Assembly: GCF_947568225.1 (NCBI RefSeq)
Contig: NZ_CANOOQ010000001.1
Coordinates: 1,860,001-1,924,000, forward strand
Origin: Faecalispora anaeroviscerum
Lineage (GTDB): Bacteria > Bacillota > Clostridia > Oscillospirales > Acutalibacteraceae
DNA length: 64,000 bases
Direction of reading: 5' to 3'
A program made the translations under genes and the position numbers. Of this stretch, positions 32,367 through 41,566 are shown in pieces. The stretch's first letter is position 1; each line of letters opens with the position of its first letter. The notes below the pieces were generated by a model. That model was not told the DNA's origin. It ran no database searches and saw only the letters and a program-made list of their open reading frames with translations.

Positions 32367-33719
32367 TCAGTACGCGACACCCTGCCATTTCATTGCTTCG
32401 GCCACCCTCAAAAAACCTGCGATATTTGCACCTATCACCAAATTCCCTTTATGGTCAAACTCTTCGGAAGCTTGATACGCATTATGAAAAATGCACGCCA
32501 TGATGTCTTTCAGTTTTGCATCCACCTCTTCAAAGCTCCAGGAATAGCGCATGGAATTCTGGCACATTTCCAGGCTGCTCACCGCAACGCCTCCCGCATT
32601 GGAAGCTTTGCCGGGAGAGTACAAAACGTGGTTGGAGCGGAAGATCTCTATCGCCTCGGGAGTACATGGCATGTTGGCCCCCTCCGCTACAATGGTGACC
32701 CCGTTATTCACAAGCTGCTGCGCGTGTTCGCTATTGAGTTCGTTTTGCGTGGCGCAAGGCAGAGCAACATCACATTTCACACTCCAGATTCCACCGCAGC
32801 CCGGGGTATATACTGCTCCGGGAACACGCTCGGCATACAACTGAATTCTGCCGCGTTCCACCTCTTTGATTTGCTTCACCACCGCCAGATTGATTCCGTT
32901 TTCATCGTAAATATAGCCGTTGGAATCTGACATGGCAACCACTTTTGCTCCCAGCTGCGCTGCTTTTTCATTAGCATAAATCGCTACATTCCCTGAACCG
33001 GAGATCACTACGGTTTTTCCTTCAAAGGAATCGTGTTTTAGGTAAGACAACATTTCCTGTGCAAAATAACATAGTCCATAACCAGTTGCCTCTTTACGGA
33101 CCCAAGAACCGCCGGAGTACAGAGATTTTCCGGTAAAGGCACCGGTAAATTCGTTATTAAGCCGTTTATACTGACCAAACATATACCCAATCTCCCTGGA
33201 ACCTACTCCAATATCGCCCGCAGGCACATCGGTATCTGCTCCAATGTGTTTGGTCAGCTCTGTGGCAAAGCTTTGGCAGAATCGCATGACTTCCCCCTCG
33301 CTTTTGTCTCTTGAATTAAAATCCGCACCGCCCTTTGCACCGCCTATCGGCAGACCGGTCAGAGAATTTTTAAAGGTTTGCTCAAATGCGAGAAACTTCA
33401 GTATAGAAGCATTTACACTGGAGTGTAAACGCAGCCCGCCTTTATAAGGGCCAATCGCAGAGTTATACTGAACACGCCAGCCACGGTTCACCCGTACTTC
33501 GCCTTTATCGTCAATCCAAGATACCCGAAACTGAATCATCCGTTCCGGTTCCACAAGCCTTTCTATGATACCTGACGCTGCCAGATCCGGTCGTTTTTCC
33601 ACCACAGAATCAAGGGATTCCAGAACTTCCTGAACAGCCTGAAGGAATTCCGGTTCGCCTGCATTGCGTTGGCATACGGCTTGATACACGGACAACAGAT
33701 ATTGATTTTGAAAAGACAT
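32367..33719 (-). CDS. gdhA: NADP-type glutamate dehydrogenase
   Basis: GdhA makes glutamate from 2-oxoglutarate and ammonia. The ATG at 33719 (450 residues) is chosen because AGGAGG lies 9 bases before it. The ATG at 33740 lies upstream of that site. Motifs include YKGGLRLHSSVN, the catalytic lysine in IGGAKGGADFN, VPAGDIGVGSREIGYM, a Rossmann stretch VVISGSGNVAIYA and ALPCATQNEL. Length and motifs fit the hexameric bacterial GDH. Own promoter and terminator. Confidence 0.97.
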   Translation of the reverse strand: MSFQNQYLLSVYQAVCQRNAGEPEFLQAVQEVLESLDSVVEKRPDLAASGIIERLVEPERMIQFRVSWIDDKGEVRVNRGWRVQYNSAIGPYKGGLRLHSSVNASILKFLAFEQTFKNSLTGLPIGGAKGGADFNSRDKSEGEVMRFCQSFATELTKHIGADTDVPAGDIGVGSREIGYMFGQYKRLNNEFTGAFTGKSLYSGGSWVRKEATGYGLCYFAQEMLSYLKHDSFEGKTVVISGSGNVAIYANEKAAQLGAKVVAMSDSNGYIYDENGINLAVVKQIKEVERGRIQLYAERVPGAVYTPGCGGIWSVKCDVALPCATQNELNSEHAQQLVNNGVTIVAEGANMPCTPEAIEIFRSNHVLYSPGKASNAGGVAVSSLEMCQNSMRYSWSFEEVDAKLKDIMACIFHNAYQASEEFDHKGNLVIGANIAGFLRVAEAMKWQGVAY

Positions 33720-33750
33720 GTGGATTACCTCCTCTTGCATATTATTTTTG

Positions 33751-33779
33751 ATTATACTCTAAATTTTGAATTTTATCAA
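33751..33779 (-). promoter_or_regulatory. Promoter of gdhA
   Basis: TTGATA (33779-33774), 17-base spacer, TATAAT (33756-33751) on the minus strand. The interval 33780-33960 beyond it is AT-rich with no gene. Confidence 0.85.
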
Positions 33780-33960
33780 TATTTACGCTTCATTTAATTG
33801 TATTTTTTTGATTTTTTAAGTATTTTATAATCTATTTAGTTATATTTATGAATTTTATATCGCAAGCAATTTCACTTACAGATTTTCACCATAGTCAAAA
33901 ACTACTGCTCCTCCCGCGTTTTCGGCTCCAAATATAGGCACATTTTCTCATAAACATAAG

Positions 33961-33995
33961 AAAGGAACGGTTCCAGGAAGGAACCGTTCCTTTTA
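33961..33995 (-). terminator. Terminator of pckG
   Basis: GGAACGGTTCC / GGAACCGTTCC with A-rich and T-rich flanks, usable on both strands. Confidence 0.85.
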
Positions 33996-34041
33996 TGCAG
34001 ATTGTATGATCGGAATAAAACCCGCATTACTGATTAAAAAC

Positions 34042-35811
34042 TTATTTCACGCGCTTTTGCAGCTTCTCAAGTTCCTCATGCAGCTCTTTGGGCAGCTTAT
34101 CACCGAATTTATGGTAGAATTCCTCGATTCCCTCCGCTTCCTTGGCCCACTGAGCCTGATCCACCTTCAGGATGCTGTGCAGCGTATCGAGAGAAATCTC
34201 ATCCTCAATGCCATGAATATTAATGTCTTCGGCCTTGGGTACAAAGCCGATAGCGGTTTCTTCCGCGTCCGCTCTGCCTTCTACGCGGGCGATAATCCAA
34301 TCCAGCACGCGCATGTTGTCGCCAAAACCGGGCCACAGAAAATGACCTTCGTCGTCCAGACGGAACCAGTTGACATTGAAGATTTTCGGAGCCTTATCGC
34401 CCAGAACCTTGCCCATTTCGATCCAGTGGCCGAAATAATCGCCCATATGGTAACCGCAGAACGGCAGCATCGCCATGGGGTCGCGGCGAACGACGCCAAC
34501 AGCGCCCGCAGCGGCAGCGGTTGTTTCGGAGGCCATGATGGAACCGACAAACACACCGTTATCCCAGTCGCGAGACTGATAGACCAACGGAGTAGTCTGC
34601 GCGCGGCGACCGCCGAAAATGATGGCGGAAATCGGCACGCCCTCACCCTTGTCCATTTCGGGGCTGATGCAGGGGCAATTCTTGGCAGGTGCGGTAAAGC
34701 GGCTGTTGGGGTGCGCGCCTTTCTCTGTGGAGGTGGTGCCGTCCCAAGGCTCGCCCTTCCAGTTCATAGCGTTCTTGGGCGGGTTCTTGTCGAGACCCTC
34801 CCACCAAACGGTGTTGTCGTCCAGATTGTGCGCCACGTTGGTAAAGATGGTACCCCTCTTTGTAGACTCCAAAGCGTTAAAGTTTGATTTGGCGTTCGTG
34901 CCGGGCGCGACGCCGAAGAATCCGTTCTCGGGGTTGATGGCATACAGTCTGCCGTCTGTACCGGGGCGCATCCAAGCGATGTCGTCGCCCACTGTCCAGA
35001 CTCGGTAGCCCTGATTGCGGTAGCCCTCCGGCGGGATCAGCATGGCCAGGTTCGTTTTGCCGCAAGCCGACGGGAACGCCGCCGAAATATAAGTGACCTT
35101 GCCCTCAGGGTTTTCAATGCCCAAAATCAACATATGCTCCGCCATCCAGCCCTGCTCACGGCCCAGATTGGACGCGATACGCAACGCAAAGCATTTTTTG
35201 CCGAGCAGAACATTTCCGCCGTAACCGGAGTTCACGGAAATGATGGTGTTGTCCTCCGGAAAATGGCATATGTAGCGCTTTTCCTGATCAATCTGGCATT
35301 TGCAGTGCAGCCCTCGCACCCACTCGGGATTATCGCCCAGAACATCCCAAACCGCCTGGCCTACACGGGTCATTATCGCCATGTTCAGCACAACGTAAAT
35401 GGAGTCCGTCAGTTCCACGCCGATCTTCGCGAGAGGCGAGCCAACCGGGCCCATGGAGTAGGGAATTACATACATTGTGCGGCCCTGATAGCTGCCCCGA
35501 GCAATATCGTAAAGCATTTCATAGGCTTTCTGGGGCTCCATCCAGTTGTTGGTGGGGCCGGCGTCCTCTTCCTTGCGGGAGCAGATAAAGGTACGATCCT
35601 CCACGCGGGCAACATCATTGACCGCAGTGCGGTGCAGATAGCAATCCGGCAGCTTTTCCTGGTTAAGCTTGATCAGCTCCCCGGTAGAGCAAGCCTCTGC
35701 TCTCAGCTGTTCGATCTGCTGCTCGGAGCCATCGATCCAGACCAGCTGATCGGGGCTGACAAGAGCTTTCATTTCTTCGATCCAGTTCAATACCGATTTG
35801 TTGTTTGTCAT
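34042..35811 (-). CDS. pckG: Phosphoenolpyruvate carboxykinase (GTP)
   Basis: PckG interconverts oxaloacetate + GTP with PEP + CO2 + GDP. The 589-residue product from the ATG at 35811 (GGAAGGAG site) has the GTP-type signature FPSACGKTNLAML with the reactive-loop Cys, GDDIAWMRPGTDGRLYAINPENGFFGVAPGTN, IIFGGRR and the FCGYHMGDYFGHW segment. In fermentative anaerobes it often runs in the CO2-fixing direction. A longer frame to 35910 has no ribosome binding site. Most bacteria of this group carry the ATP-type enzyme, so the GTP type is worth noting. Confidence 0.96.
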   Translation of the reverse strand: MTNNKSVLNWIEEMKALVSPDQLVWIDGSEQQIEQLRAEACSTGELIKLNQEKLPDCYLHRTAVNDVARVEDRTFICSRKEEDAGPTNNWMEPQKAYEMLYDIARGSYQGRTMYVIPYSMGPVGSPLAKIGVELTDSIYVVLNMAIMTRVGQAVWDVLGDNPEWVRGLHCKCQIDQEKRYICHFPEDNTIISVNSGYGGNVLLGKKCFALRIASNLGREQGWMAEHMLILGIENPEGKVTYISAAFPSACGKTNLAMLIPPEGYRNQGYRVWTVGDDIAWMRPGTDGRLYAINPENGFFGVAPGTNAKSNFNALESTKRGTIFTNVAHNLDDNTVWWEGLDKNPPKNAMNWKGEPWDGTTSTEKGAHPNSRFTAPAKNCPCISPEMDKGEGVPISAIIFGGRRAQTTPLVYQSRDWDNGVFVGSIMASETTAAAAGAVGVVRRDPMAMLPFCGYHMGDYFGHWIEMGKVLGDKAPKIFNVNWFRLDDEGHFLWPGFGDNMRVLDWIIARVEGRADAEETAIGFVPKAEDINIHGIEDEISLDTLHSILKVDQAQWAKEAEGIEEFYHKFGDKLPKELHEELEKLQKRVK

Positions 35812-35860
35812 TCCAGTTCTCCTTCCGGCCTGTTGGCCAAATACGATAACTCTGTTTTTT

Positions 35861-35889
35861 ATTATAATCGATTTTGACTTAGGAATCAA
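35861..35889 (-). promoter_or_regulatory. Promoter of pckG
   Basis: TTGATT (35889-35884), 17-base spacer, TATAAT (35866-35861) on the minus strand. Confidence 0.85.
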
Positions 35890-35987
35890 TTGATATTTGT
35901 GGATTGTCAACCAAAAAACAATCAGAATATCTGTTAAGTTCGTTTAAGGAATCACGAAAAAAACATCAGCTGCCAATCTGTTCCAAA

Positions 35988-37004
35988 TCACTGAAAATCG
36001 AGCTGGATTTCCATGGTGGCCAATGCGTTCAGATTCAAGCCGGCGCGCCGACCTGCTTGAAACTCGTAGTACCCCTGCGACGCAACCATGGCGGCATTGT
36101 CCCCGCAAAGAGAAAGCTCAGGCCGGTAAAACTCCCAGCCGTTTTCTTGGCAGACCCGCTCCATTTCGCGCCGCAGCAAAGAATTGGCGGACACGCCGCC
36201 CGCAATCACCAGCCGGTGTTCCCCGGTTTCGCGCATGGCGGCGGTCACATTGCGCACCAGGCATTCTACCACCGCACGGCGGAACGATGCCGCCAGATCG
36301 GCGCATGGAATCTCCTCCCCCTTTTGCTCTGCATTATGAATCAGATTAATCACCGATGTTTTCAGGCCGGAGAAGCTGAAATCAAACGGTGCGCCCTCCA
36401 CCGACGGGTGGGGCAGAGAAAACGCACCCGGATTCCCAAGCTCCGCCTCTTTATCCAGAAACACGCCGCCCGGGTAGGGCAGGCCCATGGCGCGGGCCGC
36501 CTTGTCAAACGCCTCGCCGGCAGCGTCATCGCGCGTACAGCCGAGCACGCGGAATTTCGTATAATCCGCTACATGGACAATATGCGTATGCCCGCCGGAA
36601 ACCACCAGACACAAAAAGGGCGGCTCGAGCGTGGGACTTGTGAGATAATTTGCCGCCACGTGCGAGCGCAGGTGATGCACCGGCACCAGCGGCACGCCGG
36701 ACGCAAAGCTCAGCCCCTTGGCAAAATTCACGCCTACCAAAAGCGCACCGATCAAGCCCGGCGCCGCTGTGACCGCAATCGCATCCAAATCCTTTATCTT
36801 CATTTCGGCATCATCCAGCGCCTGCTGCACCACGCCCACAATGGCCTCCGCATGGCGGCGCGAGGCAATTTCAGGCACAACTCCGCCAAATTTGCGGTGC
36901 TCTAGCACCTGCGACGCAATGACAGACGACAGCACACGCCTCCCGTCCTCTACCACAGACGCGGCTGTTTCGTCGCACGAGCTTTCAATTCCTAACACTC
37001 TCAT
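35988..37004 (-). CDS. tsaD: tRNA N6-adenosine threonylcarbamoyltransferase
   Basis: TsaD transfers the threonylcarbamoyl group to A37 of ANN-decoding tRNAs with TsaB and TsaE. The 338-residue protein from the ATG at 37004 has GIESSCDETAAS, the metal-binding H111/H115 pair (HHLRSHVAAN), VVSGGHTHIV, KAARAMGLPYPGG and VIAGGVSANS. The ATG overlaps the stop of the upstream flavoprotein gene (ATGA). rimI two genes upstream is its usual neighbour; tsaB and tsaE are not in the window. Confidence 0.97.
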   Translation of the reverse strand: MRVLGIESSCDETAASVVEDGRRVLSSVIASQVLEHRKFGGVVPEIASRRHAEAIVGVVQQALDDAEMKIKDLDAIAVTAAPGLIGALLVGVNFAKGLSFASGVPLVPVHHLRSHVAANYLTSPTLEPPFLCLVVSGGHTHIVHVADYTKFRVLGCTRDDAAGEAFDKAARAMGLPYPGGVFLDKEAELGNPGAFSLPHPSVEGAPFDFSFSGLKTSVINLIHNAEQKGEEIPCADLAASFRRAVVECLVRNVTAAMRETGEHRLVIAGGVSANSLLRREMERVCQENGWEFYRPELSLCGDNAAMVASQGYYEFQAGRRAGLNLNALATMEIQLDFQ

Positions 37005-37729
37005 TCCTGTTTCCCCTTTGCTTGATTCCACGGTTTTTCTCCCCGATCCCATCCCTGTTCTTTCCAGTAAGCACGGTCCGGAGGATTATTGGCGATATTC
37101 AGCACCATCTTTTTCATCACGAAGAACATACCCCGTGTTCGGATGGTTGGCGGAGAGCCTTTTTTCAGGCTCTCATACAGGCGATCTGCTGCCTGACGCA
37201 AGGATTGCTCCGCTTTGCTGCGATTTTCTTTTTTCATTCCGTTAAAATCTGCCGCCTGCATGGCAAACCCGCAACGAAAAATATGACTAACGCCCCAATA
37301 TGACAGAGAGCGGGCAATGGCATCCATCGCATACTTTGTTCCCGCACCCGCCGTGGTGGAAACAACCAGCGCACTCTTGCGGAACATCTCTTTGTGCGGG
37401 CGGTGGGGCATAAATAGGTACCCAAAATGGTCGAGCATGTTCTTCATCGGAGCCGCCACTTCCATCACATAGACCGGCGAAGAGAAAATCAGACCGTCGG
37501 CTTCCAGCATCGCGCGTTCGATCGACTCCGTATATTCTCGATGAGGACATAGTGCCTCATCTTTCATAATACAGGTAAAGCACCCTGTGCAAAACTTCGG
37601 CAAATCCTGAGGCAGGTAAAATTCGGTAAATTCCGCAGGGCCCAGAGCGGTCAGACGCTCCTTGACGATCTGCACCGCATGGTACGTATTCTTTTTGCGA
37701 GGGCTACCGTACACAACACAGTATTTCAT
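37001..37729 (-). CDS. NAD(P)H-dependent FMN reductase-like flavoprotein
   Basis: The 242-residue protein starts VVYGSPRKKNTYHAV, the FMN phosphate-binding loop of the flavodoxin fold. It then has a CTGCFTCIMKDEALCPH cysteine cluster and SSPVYVMEVAAPMKNMLDHFGYLF, typical of iron-sulfur flavoprotein/NADPH-FMN reductase relatives, and a basic C-terminal extension of about 60 residues. The cysteines could bind a cluster, but that is not certain. AGAAGGG precedes the ATG, 13 bases after rimI. Function unknown. Confidence 0.85.
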   Translation of the reverse strand: MKYCVVYGSPRKKNTYHAVQIVKERLTALGPAEFTEFYLPQDLPKFCTGCFTCIMKDEALCPHREYTESIERAMLEADGLIFSSPVYVMEVAAPMKNMLDHFGYLFMPHRPHKEMFRKSALVVSTTAGAGTKYAMDAIARSLSYWGVSHIFRCGFAMQAADFNGMKKENRSKAEQSLRQAADRLYESLKKGSPPTIRTRGMFFVMKKMVLNIANNPPDRAYWKEQGWDRGEKPWNQAKGKQE

Positions 37730-37742
37730 GAAAACCCTTCTT

Positions 37743-38204
37743 TCAGCAAAAGGTCTTAGTGAGAATCAGGCCATCCTCTTTCGGTTGCTCATACAGGCCC
37801 CGGCGCAGGCCGATTTCCTCAAATCCGCAGCCCCGGTATAAATCAATCGCACCCTGATTAGATAATCGCACCTCTAGTGATAAAGACGCTGCGCCGCGTT
37901 CGACGGCTGCCCGCTCCAGCGCCTGCATCAACAGCCGCCCGGCCCCGTGCCGCCGGAATCTGGGGTCAACCGCAACATTGGTGACATACGCTTCTTCCAG
38001 AACACAGTGCATTCCCGCGTAGCCAATCGTTTTACCACCGCATTCCGCTGCCAGGAAGCAGGCGGTCGGCTCCAGGAGTTCTGTTGCAAGGCCCTCGCGC
38101 GACCAAGGCTGAGAAAAGCAGAGCTGCTCCAACTCGGCCAGCGCGTCCAGATGCTGTTCCTGCATGGGGACAATGTGAATTTCAACTGTTTTATCCTGCT
38201 CCAT
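37743..38204 (-). CDS. rimI: Ribosomal-protein-S18-type N-acetyltransferase
   Basis: A 153-residue GNAT protein from the ATG at 38204, two bases past the stop of the phosphatase gene. The acetyl-CoA loop is seen in RRHGAGRLLMQALERA, and EAYVTNVAVDPRFR, SLEVRLSNQGAIDLYRGCGFEEIGLR and the C-terminal tail are RimI-like. RimI acetylates the alpha-amino group of S18, though related enzymes have other substrates. A longer upstream frame overlaps the preceding gene and lacks a site. Its place next to tsaD supports the call. Confidence 0.9.
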   Translation of the reverse strand: MEQDKTVEIHIVPMQEQHLDALAELEQLCFSQPWSREGLATELLEPTACFLAAECGGKTIGYAGMHCVLEEAYVTNVAVDPRFRRHGAGRLLMQALERAAVERGAASLSLEVRLSNQGAIDLYRGCGFEEIGLRRGLYEQPKEDGLILTKTFC

Positions 38205-38205
38205 C

Positions 38206-38631
38206 TCAGTACCCCAGCTCCTGTAACAGTTCCTCAAGCGCCTTCTGAATCTGGTCGCGGCTGGCGCGGTAAATCGCAAGGCTCCCGCCGAACGGGTCGC
38301 CCACACCGCCGCCCAGTACCTTAATTTTCTCCTGCGGTACCCCGGCTGATTGAAGTACCCCGGCGTGGCTCTGCATCATCACAACAAACAGATCGGCAGA
38401 TTGCAGCATTTCCCTCGTGAGGGTTTTAGAGCGGTGGACGGAAAGGTCGACCCCCAGTTCGAGGCAGGCAACCACCGCATTTTCTGCCGCAGGCTCGCCT
38501 GCATTTGCGAACAGCCCGGCACTGTCGCAGGTGATATCCGTAATGCCGCGCTCAGCCAGCAGCTGATCAAATAACCCCTTGGCCATGGGACTGCGGCAAG
38601 TATTGCCCGTACAGATAAATAGCATTTTCAT
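38206..38631 (-). CDS. Low-molecular-weight protein tyrosine phosphatase
   Basis: The 141-residue enzyme has the P-loop CTGNTCRS (C7-X5-R13) directly after the first strand, CDSAGLFANAGEPA, HRSKTLTREML and the general-acid DPFGG region. The ATG at 38631 puts the P-loop at the usual position. Starts at 38637 and 38679 are also possible. Such enzymes often act on arginine- or tyrosine-phosphorylated proteins, including capsule kinases. It follows polA directly. Confidence 0.92.
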   Translation of the reverse strand: MKMLFICTGNTCRSPMAKGLFDQLLAERGITDITCDSAGLFANAGEPAAENAVVACLELGVDLSVHRSKTLTREMLQSADLFVVMMQSHAGVLQSAGVPQEKIKVLGGGVGDPFGGSLAIYRASRDQIQKALEELLQELGY

Positions 38632-38678
38632 ATGCATTCCTCTTTCTTCCCTACCGTCGCCGGGAGCTGAATGTTTCA

Positions 38679-41261
38679 TTATTCCTTTGCGTCATACCAT
38701 GTGTTGCCAATTTTGGCCTCCGCCAGCATCGGCACGGAAAGCGAAACCGCATTTTGCATTTCTTCTGTGAGCAGCTTCGCCGCAGCCTCGGCCTCTTCCT
38801 CCGGTGCTTCGACGATCAGCTCATCGTGCACCTGCAAAATGAGCTGCGCCTGCATTTTTTCACGGGTCAGTCGTTCCGCCACACGAATCATCGCGATTTT
38901 AATAATATCCGCCGCGGTGCCCTGAATCGGCATGTTCATCGCAACACGCTCACCAAAGGAACGCAGATTAAAGTTGCTGCTGGTCAGCTCCGGCAGGTAG
39001 CGCCGGCGGCCGAAAAGCGTTTCGGCATAACCGCGCTCCTTGGCCAGCTCTACCACACGGTTCATATATCGCTGCACGCCGTCGTAGTGAGCCTGATACG
39101 CCTTGATATAATCATCCGCCTCTTTGCGGGTAACGCCGATGTTCTTTGACAGCGAAAACGCGCCGATGCCATACACGATGCCGAAGTTGACCGCCTTGGC
39201 GCGGCTGCGCATCATCGGTGTGACCATCTCCTCCGGCATTCGGAACACCTGAGCGGCGGTGATGCGGTGAATATCCGCGTTTTCGCGGAACGCCTCGATC
39301 ATATTTTTATCGTCAGCCACATGGGCCAGCACCCGCAGCTCAATCTGCGAGTAGTCGGCGTCCACCAGCACCCACCCGGGCCGGGCAATAAAAAAGCGGC
39401 GCAGCTCGCGGCCCTGCTCGGTGCGCACGGGAATATTCTGTAGATTCGGCTCCGTGGAGCTGATGCGCCCCGTGCGCGTTTCGGTCTGGTTAAAGCTCGA
39501 GTGAATCCGCCCGTCCGGCCCGATCACCTTCAGCAGCCCGTCGCAATAGGTGGATTTGAGCTTCGTCAGCCCGCGGTATTCCAAAATCATTTCTACCGCA
39601 GGATGGTCATAGCGCAGGCTTTCCAGAACCTCCACGTTGGTGGAGTAGCCGCTTTTTGTTTTTTTACCCGTGTGGAGCCCCAGCTTTTCAAACAATGCCT
39701 GCCCAAGCTGTTTTGGGGAATTCAGATTGAATTCATAGCCGACCTGTTCATAGATGCGGCTCTGGATTTCGTCGATGCGGATTTGCAGGCCCTTGCCATA
39801 TTCCTCAATACCGGCTGCATCCACCGCAACACCGGCGGTTTCCATGCGGGCTAGTACACTGGCAAGTGGCAGCTCAATGTTTCTTAGCAGATCAAGCTGA
39901 CCATTTTTTTCAATTTCGGCTGTGAGGCGATCAACCAGAGCGGGAAGAAGCGCCGCACGGGCCGCATCCGGGTACTCCCCGTTCGCGTTCGGCACCAGTA
40001 CCTCGTATTCCGCCGCGAGCCGCTCCACCCCGTAATCTGACGACGTTGGGTTCAGCAGATAGGCCGCGAGCAGAGTATCCATGCCGAGGTTTTTAACTTC
40101 CAGCCCCAGGCGCTCCAGCGCGGCAAAAAACGGCTTGCTGTTGTGAATGTTCTTTACGATCTTCGCGTTGCCGCACAGCGCGCGCAAAAACGCTTTGTCA
40201 GGTTTGAGAACCGACACCGTACCGTCTATGGGCAAGAGCAGAGAAGAAATCTCGTTGCCGTCGTACACAGCTGTCAGATCCGCGCGGCCCCGCTCCTGCA
40301 GAGGGATCAGCAACCCCGCGCCGTCGACCAACACTTTGACCGGCAAAGCCTCTGCCGCTTCACTCCGCTCGGGGGTATCCTTTGCCGGAGCGTCCAGCCC
40401 CAGCTTTGGAATCAGCGAAAACAGCTCCAAGCGAGCCATCAGGCGAGCCGCAGCCGCTTTGTCGCCCGGCTGCGGGCGGTAGCTTTCGAGCTTCGTGTCG
40501 ATGGGTACCTCCGTACAGATGGTACCCAGCTTATGGCTGAGGTAAGCGCTGTCCTTTCCCTCGCGCAGGCGCTTGCGCATTCCTTCTTTGATTTCGATGG
40601 TATCGAGATTCTGGTAGATATTGTCGATGTCGTGAAAGCTGCGGATCAGTTCGCCCGCGCCCTTGGGGCCGATGCCCGCCACGCCGGGAATATTGTCGGA
40701 GCTGTCTCCCTGAAGCGCTTTGATCTCGATCATCTGCGGCGGCTCCACGCCATATTCCTCGCGGATTTTCTCGGTGTCGTACACCGTTACCTGCGGCTGG
40801 CCGAACTTGGTCGCGGCAAGGCGTACGGTCACGCCGTCGCCCACCAGCTGCAGGCTGTCTCGGTCTCCCGTGGCAATCACACATTCCGCGCCTTGCTGGC
40901 GGCTGGCCTTGGCCAGTGTTCCCAAGATGTCGTCGGCCTCAAAGCCTGCCTGCTCCACCAAGGGGTAGCCGAGCAGCTCCAGCAGTTCCTTTAACACCGG
41001 CATCTGCTCCGCCAGCTCTTCAGGCATCCCCTTGCGCTGAGCTTTGTATCCGTCGTATTCCAGGTGCCGAAACGTTGGCTCCCTGCGGTCAAACGCAATC
41101 GCAACCGCATCCGGCTGCGTTTCGTCAGATATTTTCTTGAGCATCGTCAAAAAGCCGTAGATGGCATTCGTAAAATGGCCGTCCTTGGTGGTCAGCAGCT
41201 TAATCCCGTAAAACGCGCGGTTCAGGATACTGTTTCCGTCAAGCACCAGTAATTTCATCAT
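38679..41261 (-). CDS. polA: DNA polymerase I
   Basis: PolA fills gaps and removes RNA primers. The 860-residue protein has a 5'-3' exonuclease domain (about 1-290: VIATGDRDSLQLV, GDSSDNIPGV), a central domain that lacks the DxE proofreading motifs, and the polymerase domain with VDADYSQIELRVLAH, RRRYLPEL and QVHDELIVEAP. ATG ATG start with a GGAG site. It is first in the leftward polA-phosphatase-rimI-flavoprotein-tsaD series, the genes being joined by overlaps or gaps of at most about 50 bases. Confidence 0.98.
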   Translation of the reverse strand: MMKLLVLDGNSILNRAFYGIKLLTTKDGHFTNAIYGFLTMLKKISDETQPDAVAIAFDRREPTFRHLEYDGYKAQRKGMPEELAEQMPVLKELLELLGYPLVEQAGFEADDILGTLAKASRQQGAECVIATGDRDSLQLVGDGVTVRLAATKFGQPQVTVYDTEKIREEYGVEPPQMIEIKALQGDSSDNIPGVAGIGPKGAGELIRSFHDIDNIYQNLDTIEIKEGMRKRLREGKDSAYLSHKLGTICTEVPIDTKLESYRPQPGDKAAAARLMARLELFSLIPKLGLDAPAKDTPERSEAAEALPVKVLVDGAGLLIPLQERGRADLTAVYDGNEISSLLLPIDGTVSVLKPDKAFLRALCGNAKIVKNIHNSKPFFAALERLGLEVKNLGMDTLLAAYLLNPTSSDYGVERLAAEYEVLVPNANGEYPDAARAALLPALVDRLTAEIEKNGQLDLLRNIELPLASVLARMETAGVAVDAAGIEEYGKGLQIRIDEIQSRIYEQVGYEFNLNSPKQLGQALFEKLGLHTGKKTKSGYSTNVEVLESLRYDHPAVEMILEYRGLTKLKSTYCDGLLKVIGPDGRIHSSFNQTETRTGRISSTEPNLQNIPVRTEQGRELRRFFIARPGWVLVDADYSQIELRVLAHVADDKNMIEAFRENADIHRITAAQVFRMPEEMVTPMMRSRAKAVNFGIVYGIGAFSLSKNIGVTRKEADDYIKAYQAHYDGVQRYMNRVVELAKERGYAETLFGRRRYLPELTSSNFNLRSFGERVAMNMPIQGTAADIIKIAMIRVAERLTREKMQAQLILQVHDELIVEAPEEEAEAAAKLLTEEMQNAVSLSVPMLAEAKIGNTWYDAKE

Positions 41262-41345
41262 TTTTCTCCATTCCTCCGCTCCACAAGGAGCGGGCTTGGT
41301 GTATTTGAAAAAGGCTCTGCCTTTGTTTACTCTAATTCTTAAGTT

Positions 41346-41354
41346 ATTATATCA
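41346..41354 (-). promoter_or_regulatory. Extended -10 promoter of polA
   Basis: TGATATAAT on the minus strand, 85 bases before polA, without a good -35. The rest of the 41262-41566 gap has short hairpins (AAAGGC/GCCTTT, GAAAGC/GCTTTC) and no gene. Confidence 0.45.
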
Positions 41355-41566
41355 TAAATCATCAAACAGGCTTATGAGCATTCCACACGCAGTTCCGGAA
41401 TCGCATCGCTGATGATTCAATGCTCTCTCAGGCGTCGAAAGCTTTGCTTTCGCTCATGCCGTGAGGTTATTATAACATCTTCCAATGAAAAAATTAAGTG
41501 CTTTTCGTTCCGGATTGTGGTATATTATGAAAGCATCATTACTTTTTATTGAAAGGATTTTTCTAC